A stretch of DNA of 64,000 nt from Pedobacter sp014947265 (lineage in GTDB: Bacteria; Bacteroidota; Bacteroidia; Sphingobacteriales; Sphingobacteriaceae), in NCBI RefSeq assembly GCF_014947265.1, contig NZ_JADCNK010000021.1, forward strand, positions 1 through 64,000, in the 5' to 3' direction. Positions 35,910-44,133 of the stretch are shown in pieces. Numbering within the stretch: the first letter of the stretch is position 1; each line of letters begins with the position of its first letter. Below the pieces are notes generated by a model. It was given only the letters and a program-made list of their open reading frames with translations, made no database searches and was not told the DNA's origin. A program made the position numbers and the translations under genes.

Positions 35910-36397
35910 ATGCCATACTAACTAACAGATTGCGGTCTGGCTAATAGAAAAGGAGTTAGAACCTGGAAAGCAATTACAGTGCAATGTAGGGTAATGTAGT
36001 CCCGCTATCACTGCTGCTCCGATGAAGAATCGGGAGCATTCGTTTTATCGGGTTTAGATTGGTTGGTTCCCTGCTGCTAGGCCAGTTTTTCGTGCCAGTG
36101 CCCATAGTTTGGCCTTTTATTGCAGCTGAAATACTTGTTGTTATGCTTATGTAGCTTATTGCATAAAAAAGAACATGAATGACAGGGGGGATTTAAATGA
36201 ATTAATATATTTCGTGGGGTCGTCATTCCCAACTTGATTGGGAATCTTAATGCTTTAAGCCTAAAGATTAAGATTCCCGCCTGCGCGGGAATGACGATCA
36301 TTCTATTGAAGTCCATCTCCCAAGAGGAGTAATTATCTCACAAAAATCATATGTATGACATGAAGATTTTGGAGCATTTTAGGTTGTGTGGGATTTA
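35910..36397. other. intergenic region with repeats
   Basis: No gene. It contains the CGTCATTCCC palindrome at 36221-36296 and a stretch with 'cccgctatcactgctgctccgatg' that reads like a dispersed repeat. A minus-strand frame at 36077-36316 is the familiar repeat artefact. Confidence 0.6.
36221..36296. repeat. CGTCATTCCC...GGGAATGACG palindrome
   Basis: CGTCATTCCC at the left and GGGAATGACG at the right enclose GGAATCTT/AAGATTCC inner arms. It is a widespread intergenic palindrome type in many bacterial genomes. Confidence 0.85.
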
Positions 36398-37960
36398 CTA
36401 AAACGGTGGATCATCATCATTATAATCATCCATTTTTGAAGGACGGATAATGACATTGCTTTGCTTTTCGAAATCCTGAGACGGGTACATTCCAGCAGAC
36501 GGATCTGCGGCAAATGAATTTGGTGGAGCATTAAAATCATCTTCCAGATCCACGAACTTCACAAACTTACCAATGAATTTAAGTGGTACAATTCCGGTTT
36601 CACCGTTACGGTGCTTTGCAATAATAACTTCACCAATACCCGCCTGCGATCTTCCTTGCTCATCTTCGGTAATACCATAATATTCAGGGCGGTACAAGAA
36701 TAATACCATGTCCGCATCCTGCTCAATTGAACCCGATTCACGTAAATCGGATAACATTGGCCGTTTTCCTTGTAAACCTGGTCTGCTCTCTACCGCACGA
36801 CTTAATTGTGATAGGGCCAGTACCGGTACATCTAGTTCTTTAGCAACTGATTTTAGCGCTCTCGAAATACTACCAATTTCCTGCTCACGGTTACCACCGC
36901 CTTTTCCTTCGCCTTTACCATGCATTAACTGCAAGTAATCGACAATTACCAATTGGATATCGTATTGTGATTTTAACCTTCGGCATTTTGCCCTGAATTC
37001 AAAAATATTCAGTGCCGGGGTATCATCAATTAACAGGGGAGCTTCGGTTAAGCGGCCAATTTTACTGTGCAGCTGTTGCCATTCCCATTCCTGTAAATTT
37101 CCTTTTCTGATTTTTTCCTGCTCAATTTCTGCTTCTCCTGAAATTAAACGATTCACCAGCTGCACCGACGACATCTCGAGTGAGAATACTACGGTTGGTT
37201 TTGCAAAATCGACGGTGGCGTTTCTCGCACAGGTTAGTACGAAGGCCGTTTTCCCCATCGCCGGACGTGCAGCGATAATTACCAAATCCTGTTTTTGCCA
37301 GCCACCGGTAATTCTGTCTAAGCCGGTAAAACCCGTTGGCACACCGGTTAAACCATCGGTTTTGGTGCGGAGTTCCTCAAGTGTAGCCAGAGATTGTTTG
37401 ATGATATCGTCCATTTTCTGTGTATCTCTACGCAGGTTATTCTGGGCGATTTCAAAAAGGCCTTTTTCTGCCTGATCTAAGAGATCGAAAATATCAGTCG
37501 TATCTTCATAGGCATTTGTAATGATTTCAGTTGAGATTCTGATCAGTTCACGCTGAATATATTTCTGAGAAATAATACGTGCGTGAAACTCAATATTAGC
37601 TGCTGAAGCAACTCTATTGGTTAAGTTGGTAATGTAGTAGGCGCCACCAACCATTTCTAAAGAGCCTAATGTTCGCAGTTCTGCCGTTACTGTTAAAATA
37701 TCAACTGGTCGCGATTTCTGAAATAGAATATGAATCGCTTCAAAAATTTTCTGGTGGGCAATGTTATAGAAAACCTCTGGTTTTAAAACATCAATTACAG
37801 CAGAAAGTGCATCTTTTTCGAGCATTAACGCCCCAAGAACTGCTTCCTCAAGGTCTAAGGCCTGAGGGGGAATTTTCCCCTGTGAACTTATGGTATTACT
37901 TAACCTGCTTTTTCTAGCAGTCATACTGTTCTTTCCGCCTTGTTCGTTATCGATACTCAT
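36398..37960 (-). CDS. dnaB: replicative DNA helicase
   Basis: This 520-residue DnaB has the N-terminal scaffold (LEEAVLGALMLEKDAL), linker, and RecA-like core with Walker A ARPAMGKT (231-238), VVFSLEMSS, LVIVDYLQLM and the arginine-finger region near SDLRESGSIEQDADMVLFLYRPEYY. It unwinds DNA at the fork. The -7-like TACTTTTG on the minus strand (37972-37965) lies only 5 bp before this ATG, so translation may be nearly leaderless or begin at Met13 (37924), which better fits the conserved start. Confidence 0.95.
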   Translation of the reverse strand: MSIDNEQGGKNSMTARKSRLSNTISSQGKIPPQALDLEEAVLGALMLEKDALSAVIDVLKPEVFYNIAHQKIFEAIHILFQKSRPVDILTVTAELRTLGSLEMVGGAYYITNLTNRVASAANIEFHARIISQKYIQRELIRISTEIITNAYEDTTDIFDLLDQAEKGLFEIAQNNLRRDTQKMDDIIKQSLATLEELRTKTDGLTGVPTGFTGLDRITGGWQKQDLVIIAARPAMGKTAFVLTCARNATVDFAKPTVVFSLEMSSVQLVNRLISGEAEIEQEKIRKGNLQEWEWQQLHSKIGRLTEAPLLIDDTPALNIFEFRAKCRRLKSQYDIQLVIVDYLQLMHGKGEGKGGGNREQEIGSISRALKSVAKELDVPVLALSQLSRAVESRPGLQGKRPMLSDLRESGSIEQDADMVLFLYRPEYYGITEDEQGRSQAGIGEVIIAKHRNGETGIVPLKFIGKFVKFVDLEDDFNAPPNSFAADPSAGMYPSQDFEKQSNVIIRPSKMDDYNDDDPPF

Positions 37961-38135
37961 TCCACAAAAGTAATCAATTTTTGATGGTGTTGTTTGAATT
38001 AGTTACTAGCTCTTTGTTAACAAATTGAAGCATAATCAGATTGAATTTTATTGCATTTATGATGTCATAAAAATTTTTAAACAATTAAATGTTAATAAGG
38101 AACACATTGTTTAAGGCTAAAACATTTTATTTGAA

Positions 38136-38143
38136 TACTTTTG
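38136..38143 (+). promoter_or_regulatory. -7 element of rlmB
   Basis: TACTTTTG is an exact TAnnTTTG match 17 bp before the ATG. Confidence 0.45.
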
Positions 38144-38160
38144 CCTAACAATTTCAAAAC

Positions 38161-38928
38161 ATGGATAATTTTAGAAGACCGCAACGCGCAAAAGAGAATA
38201 ATGAGTTTGTATTCGGCATCAGAGCTGTGATAGAAGCCGTTAAAGCAGGAAGAGACATTGAAACCATTTACCAGCAACGCGGTTTGGGCGGGGAACTTTT
38301 TCTAGAATTAAAAGCCCTGTTAAAAGATACTTTGATTCCTTTAAATTCAGTTCCAATTGAGAAGCTGAACCGCATGTCGCAGAAAAACCATCAGGGTGTG
38401 ATTGCTGTAATTTCTCCAATTACTTATCAAAATATTGAAGACATCATTCCAACCGTTTTCGAAAAAGGCGAAGTTCCATTAATTTTAGTTTTAGATAGCG
38501 TAACTGATGTCCGCAATATGGGTGCAATAGCACGTACGGCTGCTTGCGTAGGTGTCCACGCTATAATTGTTCCATTAAAAAATGCGGCACAAATTAATGC
38601 CGATGCTATTAAAACCTCTGCAGGTGCATTATTCAGCATTCCGATTTGTCGCCATGCCAACCTGCACAAAACCTGCTTGTTTTTACAAGAAAGTGGTCTG
38701 CAGATAGTAGCCTGCACCGAAAAAACCAGCGATTTTATTTACGCACCAGATTATACCATGCCTACAGCAATTGTAATGGGCTCTGAAGATGAAGGAATTT
38801 CTAATGATCTTTTAAGGGTAGCTGATCATTTAGCTAAAATACCAATGGCGGGAAAAATCGAATCGCTAAATGTTTCGGTAGCTGCAGGGGTAATTTTATA
38901 CGAAGCTGTTAGACAGAGAACTGTTTAA
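38161..38928 (+). CDS. rlmB: 23S rRNA 2'-O-methyltransferase RlmB-like
   Basis: This 255-residue SpoU-family enzyme has an N-terminal L30e-like substrate domain (EFVFGIRAVIEAVKAGRDIETIYQQ) and the three SPOUT motifs: VLDSVTDVRNMGAIARTA, PTAIVMGSEDEGIS and IPMAGKIESLNVSVAAGVILYEA. It methylates the ribose of a 23S rRNA guanosine (G2251 in E. coli). It is transcribed alone. Confidence 0.92.
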   Translation: MDNFRRPQRAKENNEFVFGIRAVIEAVKAGRDIETIYQQRGLGGELFLELKALLKDTLIPLNSVPIEKLNRMSQKNHQGVIAVISPITYQNIEDIIPTVFEKGEVPLILVLDSVTDVRNMGAIARTAACVGVHAIIVPLKNAAQINADAIKTSAGALFSIPICRHANLHKTCLFLQESGLQIVACTEKTSDFIYAPDYTMPTAIVMGSEDEGISNDLLRVADHLAKIPMAGKIESLNVSVAAGVILYEAVRQRTV

Positions 38929-38960
38929 GGGATTGGTGCAATTAATAACTTAGAAAGATA

Positions 38961-39030
38961 GGCTGTATCATGGATATAGAATGGTTAACGTGAAAAATTC
39001 TAAGTGAATCTATAATACAGCCCCTTTTTT
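38961..39030 (+). terminator. long-loop terminator of rlmB
   Basis: GGCTGTAT (38961-38968) pairs with ATACAGCC (39015-39022) and is followed by CCTTTTTT. The outer arm resembles the 'GGCTGTATCATAAA' ends of the composite repeat at 49768-50103, so this may be a repeat remnant used as a terminator. Confidence 0.55.
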
Positions 39031-39062
39031 ATTTTATAACAATTTTCAAATTGTTGTGAGCG

Positions 39063-40277
39063 CTAGCTTTTTTTTGATCTGATCGTAAAGGTAAAGGCGC
39101 TGCCTGTGCCAGGGGTAGACTGGACGCTGATTTGTCCACCAAGTTTCTCAACCAAAAGTTTTACCGTTGCAAGGCCAATTCCGGTTCCGCTCTGGGCGAA
39201 GCGGTCAGCGGTGTTTAGGGTAACGTTTCTTTGAAAGATACGTTCCAGTTCTTCTTTTCTGATGCCCATACCATTATCGCAAACGGTAATGTATGCCAGG
39301 TCGTCTTTAATTACACAACCGATTTGGATCAGGCAAGTCTGTTTGTCGTTATACCGCACCGAGTTGGTCAATAGGTTGATCATGATCTGCTGGAGTGCGA
39401 TTGCTGAAGTGCTGATCTCAATCTTTGCTTCCGGGTAGCTGATCTTTACATTTTCTGGAATGCTGAGCATAGATACCGTTTTACGAAGGAAGCCGCCAAG
39501 TTCGATGGGTTCGCGTTGCGCCGTCAGAATTTCTGGTCTGATGGAATAGTCGAGCATGTCGTTAATCAGTTTCGCGAGGGCTTTTGCACCATTTAGGCTG
39601 GTCGATGCCAACCTGTGTCCTTTTTGGTCACCACTTAAGTGCAGGTGACGGGTCAAAAGCTCTGCACTCATAGAAATGGTACTTAACGGGTTTTTGATGT
39701 CGTGGGCTGCAGCTGTAGCAAACTGTTGCATAAATTGATTGGTCTCAGTAAGATGCCTGTTCGCCTCGCTGAGCAATAGCAATTTCTTTCTCAGTTCCAT
39801 GTGGGCAATTACCTGTTTACCCAGTACCTTCAGCGACCATAGCTGTTGTTCATCTAGTGTTCGTGGTACAGTATCGATCACGCATAGCGAACCTAGTTGC
39901 ATCCCTTCTGGGGTCTGCAGTGAAATCCCTGCATAGAAGGCAATATTTGGGTCATCTGTAACAAGCGGGTTTTCTGCAAATCGTTGGTCTTCCCTTGCGT
40001 TGCTCACTATCAGTATTCCAGATGGATCAGTAATGGTATGTGCGCAAAAAGCATGTTCTCTGGGGGTTTGTTGGACATCAATGCCCAGCTTACTTTTAAA
40101 CCACTGTCGCGAGCTGTCTACCAGGGTAATCAGTGCGATGGGTGTTCCACAAATCTGGGAAGCCATTTTGGTGAGCTCATCGAAATCCTCTTCAGGCAGG
40201 CTATCCATAATCTGGTAGGAATCTAAGGCTTGCAGACGCTGTTTTTCGTAATCGGGGAGGTTTGGTGTATTGTTCAA
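39063..40277 (-). CDS. GAF-domain sensor histidine kinase paired with DAC-like protein
   Basis: This 404-residue soluble kinase has a GAF domain over about 25-160 (FDELTKMASQICGTPIALITLVD, REHAFCAHTI, FYAGISLQTPEGMQLGSLCVID), HisKA with H192 (AAAHDIKNPLSTI) and HATPase (LTNSVRYND, DNGMGI, GTGIGLATV). The GAF has the form frequent in Bacteroidota/cyanobacterial kinases. The gene starts 36 bp after the DAC-like gene and almost certainly shares its transcript, so the kinase may pass on a signal sensed by that protein. Same architecture as the kinase at 2988-4055. Confidence 0.88.
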   Translation of the reverse strand: MNNTPNLPDYEKQRLQALDSYQIMDSLPEEDFDELTKMASQICGTPIALITLVDSSRQWFKSKLGIDVQQTPREHAFCAHTITDPSGILIVSNAREDQRFAENPLVTDDPNIAFYAGISLQTPEGMQLGSLCVIDTVPRTLDEQQLWSLKVLGKQVIAHMELRKKLLLLSEANRHLTETNQFMQQFATAAAHDIKNPLSTISMSAELLTRHLHLSGDQKGHRLASTSLNGAKALAKLINDMLDYSIRPEILTAQREPIELGGFLRKTVSMLSIPENVKISYPEAKIEISTSAIALQQIMINLLTNSVRYNDKQTCLIQIGCVIKDDLAYITVCDNGMGIRKEELERIFQRNVTLNTADRFAQSGTGIGLATVKLLVEKLGGQISVQSTPGTGSAFTFTIRSKKS

Positions 40278-40313
40278 ATCTTGGTAAATGTAGCGTTAAA
40301 TTTTTCTTTATGG

Positions 40314-41648
40314 TCAGTTCCTGGTTGCCTTGAGCTTTCCGCTCGTTTGGTACTGCTGGGTTTTGATGTTTTCCCACATGATCAGCTTGTCCTCGATTCT
40401 GGAAAATACGCGGATATCCCCATCCTGGGAAATGACTATACCAAGGCTGCCGGGGTGCGACCAGCAGTGGGCGATCATTGAGCGGTGCCGGGTACCAAAA
40501 TGTTTGGGATCTATGGGGATCAATGATTTAGGGGTTGCGGTGGCAGTAGAAGATATATAGATCTTCCCTGGCATCTTTTTCGATCGGATTACCCCACCAA
40601 AACCCCGTGCCACCATGTCCTGTCCAAATAAAACTACGCCGTCTACGCAGCTTTGCGAAGCGATGAAGCTCACCGAGCCCTTAATCTCGTTTGCTACTTC
40701 TGTTTTTGCAAGTAGGGCGAGTGTTTCCTGCTGGTATAGCGATCTGGTAACCGTTTGCTTGCCTGAAGCCAGCCGCTGGTCGATCATATGTTCCGTCACA
40801 TAACTGTTTATGGTCTGTTTAAGGTAACCGCTAATGGCAAGTAGCAACCTTTTATAGTTCAGTGCATATTTAATGTCGACGGCGCTACTATCTTCCGAGA
40901 TCAGCACCGCTCCGCCATGATGGTAGTTTTGAATTTTAAGCAACAATCTGGAAAGTGTCTGGGTCCAGATACTATCTACAAATTCTTCCCAGTCTGCAAA
41001 ATCTTCCCGCGGGTGTGAGGCAAGCAGGAAGGCCTTGATCTCTGCCCGGATTGCGCCGGCATTTTTCCTGATAATCTTGGATACAGGTCCAATGGTGAAT
41101 ACATCCAGGTACCGGGTCACCAGTACATTTTGTTTTAAGGTAGCCAGCAGTTCATAGTCGAACATCACCTTAAGTGTGGCAATATCATCTATAAATACCT
41201 GGAACAGCCCGGGCTGCTCTGATCCCGATTCAGATTCGTAGTTCAGAAAACTCTGGTAGTGCATCGCCTGGTCGATCATTCCCCAGATAAAAAGTTTTCC
41301 ATCCTGATCATAATAGACTGCCAGCGAAGTTCCAGACGGGTCGGCTGCCTTAGAAAGCTTGGTTAAAGATCTGATATCAAGAGGGATGTGCTGGGCGAAT
41401 TCTACACAGCTCCATCTTTCTGAAACGATCTGCCGTGGTGGATTGGGATCAGGATTTGCAGGATCGATCAGCGTAACGGCCACCTTTGTCAGCTCGCCCT
41501 CTTCGGTTCTCATCGAAGTGTAGAAAAGGCACTCGAAAAGTTCTTCAAGAACAATTAATGGGGGAGTAGCCAGCGCCAATCTGCTATGCTTCAGCTTGGC
41601 ATGGATGTGCGCTGCAAGGTCCGTTGTTTTTGATTTTTCCTCAATCAT
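40314..41648 (-). CDS. DAC/DisA_N-like domain protein, probable nucleotide sensor
   Basis: A 444-residue soluble protein. Its C-terminal part (about 325-415) has the layout of diadenylate cyclase domains: DGV at 336-338 (CVDGVVLFGQDMVARGFGGVI) at the place of the DGA motif, and GTRHRS at 385-390 (PKHFGTRHRSMIAHCWSHPGSLGIVISQDGDIRVF) at the place of the catalytic RHR motif. An upstream segment (NYHHGGAVLISEDSS, 241-255) and an N-terminal region of about 200 residues precede it. A DACNV-like sensor group related to DisA_N is my best guess. Whether it makes c-di-AMP or only binds nucleotides is open. Base composition looks somewhat higher in G+C than neighbours. It is in an operon with the GAF kinase. 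Confidence 0.6.
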   Translation of the reverse strand: MIEEKSKTTDLAAHIHAKLKHSRLALATPPLIVLEELFECLFYTSMRTEEGELTKVAVTLIDPANPDPNPPRQIVSERWSCVEFAQHIPLDIRSLTKLSKAADPSGTSLAVYYDQDGKLFIWGMIDQAMHYQSFLNYESESGSEQPGLFQVFIDDIATLKVMFDYELLATLKQNVLVTRYLDVFTIGPVSKIIRKNAGAIRAEIKAFLLASHPREDFADWEEFVDSIWTQTLSRLLLKIQNYHHGGAVLISEDSSAVDIKYALNYKRLLLAISGYLKQTINSYVTEHMIDQRLASGKQTVTRSLYQQETLALLAKTEVANEIKGSVSFIASQSCVDGVVLFGQDMVARGFGGVIRSKKMPGKIYISSTATATPKSLIPIDPKHFGTRHRSMIAHCWSHPGSLGIVISQDGDIRVFSRIEDKLIMWENIKTQQYQTSGKLKATRN

Positions 41649-41729
41649 TGCTAGATCGCACTTGTTATTTTGATTTTATATACGGTTTATAACAGCATAT
41701 GGATGTATTGTGTTTTTAAAAAAAAATAA

Positions 41730-41798
41730 TTAACCACAGATAGGAAGGATGCACACAGATATTAAAATCCGTGTCTATCTGTGCTCATCTTTGGTTAA
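41730..41798. repeat. TTAACCACAGAT palindromic repeat, copy 2
   Basis: Same unit as 9280-9346, about 85% identical by eye, with the arms TTAACCACAGAT and a slightly degenerate ATCTTTGGTTAA. Confidence 0.85.
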
Positions 41799-42273
41799 AC
41801 TCTTAACTTCTCAATGTGATTAAGTTAAGCACCGCGGTTATCAGTTTGAGGGATAATTTATTTTATAAAATAAATATGAGTGATGTACAGTTGTTTTCCC
41901 TTGTCCTACGGCTCGGTCTTGCCTCGGCTCGCCGCCGCCGAAGGGCTCTTTCTTTTTGGCATCAAAAAGAAACAAAAACTGCCGGCTGAAAATTTTTCTT
42001 TCGAAGTTAGTAGGTTGGCTTAGGCAGTGCAACCCGAAAAATTTGTTAGGCCGGATTTAAGCAGAACGGGGAGATAGTGCTATGGCCTAGCTGGGTGGAT
42101 ATACTAAAGAAATTAATGTGCTGATTAGTAAAGATTTGTAAAAAACGGCGTCAATAGTAGCCGGTAGTTACCGGATGACGATCCCTCTGGGAGATTTATC
42201 CTTTAACTTAATGGCATTGCATTACTGAGCATTCTGAAATAGAAAGCTTAATATATAGTTAACATGGAGGCTG

Positions 42274-42281
42274 TATTTTTG
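42274..42281 (+). promoter_or_regulatory. -7 element of the ECF sigma gene
   Basis: TATTTTTG is an exact TAnnTTTG match 31 bp before the ATG of the sigma factor gene. Confidence 0.4.
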
Positions 42282-42312
42282 TGCAAAATATTTTTGGTCA
42301 ATCTAATTCTTC

Positions 42313-42900
42313 ATGGTAAAGCATCAATTTCAAAATGATCCGTTGCATAATAGGGATGTTTTCGATCAGATTTACGGGGAGTACCATAAGGCTGTATATG
42401 CCAATATTTTTAAGCTGATCAAGGATTCTTCCATCGCTGAGGATATTCTACAGGATGTATTTTTTGCACTTTGGGAAAATAAGGCGAAACTAGATCCTGA
42501 ACAACCGGTATCTGCATGGTTATTTGTAGTGAGTTACAACAGATCAATATCTTACCTCAGAAAGAAAATAAAACAAAATATCCGCTATGTAGATAGTTAT
42601 GATCCTTTTCATACTGTTGCAGAAGAAATATTTCCTGATCAATACCTGATCGAGGCAGAACTCACCATGCTTGAAGAAGCTATAAATGCGCTATCTCCCC
42701 AAAAACAAAAGGTATTCAGGCTATGTCGGTTTGAAGGGAAATCGCAAAAAGAAACTGCACAGCTCCTGGGATTATCTACTGAATCGGTAAAAGACTACCT
42801 CAAACAATCCAAATACTTCATCAGGGAGTATATGCTGTCCAGAAATCCAACTTGTGGAATAATCAGTGTGTCGGTCCTGGTTATGTTAGTTCATCTATAG
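42313..42900 (+). CDS. ECF RNA polymerase sigma factor (FecI-like)
   Basis: This 195-residue protein has sigma region 2 (YHKAVYANIFKLIKDSSIAEDILQDVFFALWENKAKL) and region 4 (EAINALSPQKQKVFRLCRFEGKSQKETAQLLGLSTESVKDYLKQSKYFI), with no region 1 or 3. It recognises target promoters when released by the anti-sigma FecR encoded 80 bp downstream. The first target is probably the SusC/SusD operon that follows. Confidence 0.93.
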   Translation: MVKHQFQNDPLHNRDVFDQIYGEYHKAVYANIFKLIKDSSIAEDILQDVFFALWENKAKLDPEQPVSAWLFVVSYNRSISYLRKKIKQNIRYVDSYDPFHTVAEEIFPDQYLIEAELTMLEEAINALSPQKQKVFRLCRFEGKSQKETAQLLGLSTESVKDYLKQSKYFIREYMLSRNPTCGIISVSVLVMLVHL

Positions 42901-42979
42901 TTTTCTTAACGGTAACTTAATATTTTAATAACATTATTAGTCACCCCCATTTCACCCCCCTCCGCGTATTTACAAGCAG

Positions 42980-44050
42980 ATGAATGAAATAAATCAACTC
43001 ATAGATAAATTATGGTCTAACGAGATCAGTTTAGAAGAGCAGCATAAACTCCTGGAATCTTTAAAAGAAGATTCATCTGGGTTAAAATCTGATTTAAAAA
43101 CTGGCTATGACCGGGAGCTGTCAAAGGGTAAGAAAGAAATTACCGAAAAGCGATTCGAGCATATTTTAGCCAGGCTCCATATCCGTATGGATGATCAGGA
43201 GGTAAAGCAGAGCGCAAAAATATTTCCACTCTACCATTGGATAAAAATGGTTGCTGCTTTATTAGTTGTTGCCTTAGCTACAGCACTATATTTTAACCAT
43301 AACTATGCCCCACAGAAGAAAGGACCAGCCGATCACTATGTACAGATAAAAAAAGAAATACTCAGGCAGCCATACAATTCTGGCAAAAGTGCAATGATTA
43401 TAAATCTTTCTGATGGTTCACGCGTTACCCTGCAGCCCAAGAGTTCATTGAGTTATTATGAACCTTTTGATAGCAGAAGTAGAAATATCAGCATGAAAGG
43501 TGAGGCTACTTTCAAAGTTGCTAAAGATAAGCACCATCCTTTTATCGTAAGTGCAAATGGCTTTACCACAACTGCACTGGGTACCGAATTTACCGTTAAC
43601 ACCAATAAAGAGAATCGGCTTACGGTAAAGCTGATAGAAGGGAAAGTAGTTGTTAAAGCTGGCACCGAAAGCAAGATGAAAATGAGCGATGTTTATTTAA
43701 TTCCCGGAGAGCAGTTGTCCATTAATACCAAACTAAAGGTGCATAGTCTGATCAATTTTAAAGATTCGGATAAAGCAGTTAAGCCGCAACCAGTACTAAG
43801 CGTAGCCACAAAGGATGCATTATTATTTAATGAAACACCTTTGAGTGAGGTATTTAGCAGCTTATCGAAACGCTATGATACCGACCTTGTTTATGATGGA
43901 GTTGAAGCGGCCGAACTGCAGAAATTATACTTTACGGGTAGCGTTGGGGCTGCCGAAAAATTGAATACTATACTTCCTGTTATCTGTAACATGAACGGGT
44001 TAACCTTTAAACTTACCGCTAAAAGCATCACCATCAGCAAACAAAAATAA
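42980..44050 (+). CDS. FecR-type anti-sigma factor
   Basis: This 356-residue protein has a cytoplasmic anti-sigma part (1-87), one membrane helix (88-106, WIKMVAALLVVALATALYF), the periplasmic FecR domain (about 127-225, including LSDGSRVTLQPKSSLSYYEPF, GEATFKVAKDKHHPFIVSANGFTTTALGTEFTV) and a C-terminal DUF4974/STN-like domain (about 270-353, LFNETPLSEVFSSLSKRYDTDLVY, LYFTGSVGAAEKLNTIL). It holds the ECF sigma factor until the outer-membrane receptor signals. It is placed between sigma and SusC genes. Confidence 0.93.
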   Translation: MNEINQLIDKLWSNEISLEEQHKLLESLKEDSSGLKSDLKTGYDRELSKGKKEITEKRFEHILARLHIRMDDQEVKQSAKIFPLYHWIKMVAALLVVALATALYFNHNYAPQKKGPADHYVQIKKEILRQPYNSGKSAMIINLSDGSRVTLQPKSSLSYYEPFDSRSRNISMKGEATFKVAKDKHHPFIVSANGFTTTALGTEFTVNTNKENRLTVKLIEGKVVVKAGTESKMKMSDVYLIPGEQLSINTKLKVHSLINFKDSDKAVKPQPVLSVATKDALLFNETPLSEVFSSLSKRYDTDLVYDGVEAAELQKLYFTGSVGAAEKLNTILPVICNMNGLTFKLTAKSITISKQK

Positions 44051-44133
44051 TTTTTAAACCCCGGTTTTAACCAAAATGAATGTCCCCCTAAACGGGATAA
44101 AAGGGACGCTATTGCTTAATTTTTAATTACATC

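Larger units (their letters stand above)
41649..42312. other. repeat-rich intergenic region
   Basis: No gene seen. It contains palindrome copy 2 (41730-41798), a truncated end of the long repeat (TGAGGGATAATTTATTTTATAAAA near 41847-41871) preceded by the mosaic element TAAGTTAAGCACCGCG (also at 52145-52160), and a GC-rich stretch near 41900-41980 that yields a spurious minus-strand frame (41841-42032). The ECF sigma promoter is at the right end. Confidence 0.6.

Noticed and set aside
36077..36316. 79-codon minus-strand ORF starting MDFNRMIVIPAQAGI
   Set aside because: The VIPAQAGI string comes from the CGTCATTCCCGCGC-type palindrome and occurs as a false ORF in many genomes.
40314..41648. 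Calling the DAC-like protein a proven c-di-AMP synthase
   Set aside because: DGV replaces the DGA motif and the domain is surrounded by unrecognised regions, so enzymatic activity cannot be claimed.
41841..42032. 63-codon minus-strand ORF with LFDAKKKEPFGGG
   Set aside because: Lies over intergenic repeat DNA; no conserved domain and atypical composition.
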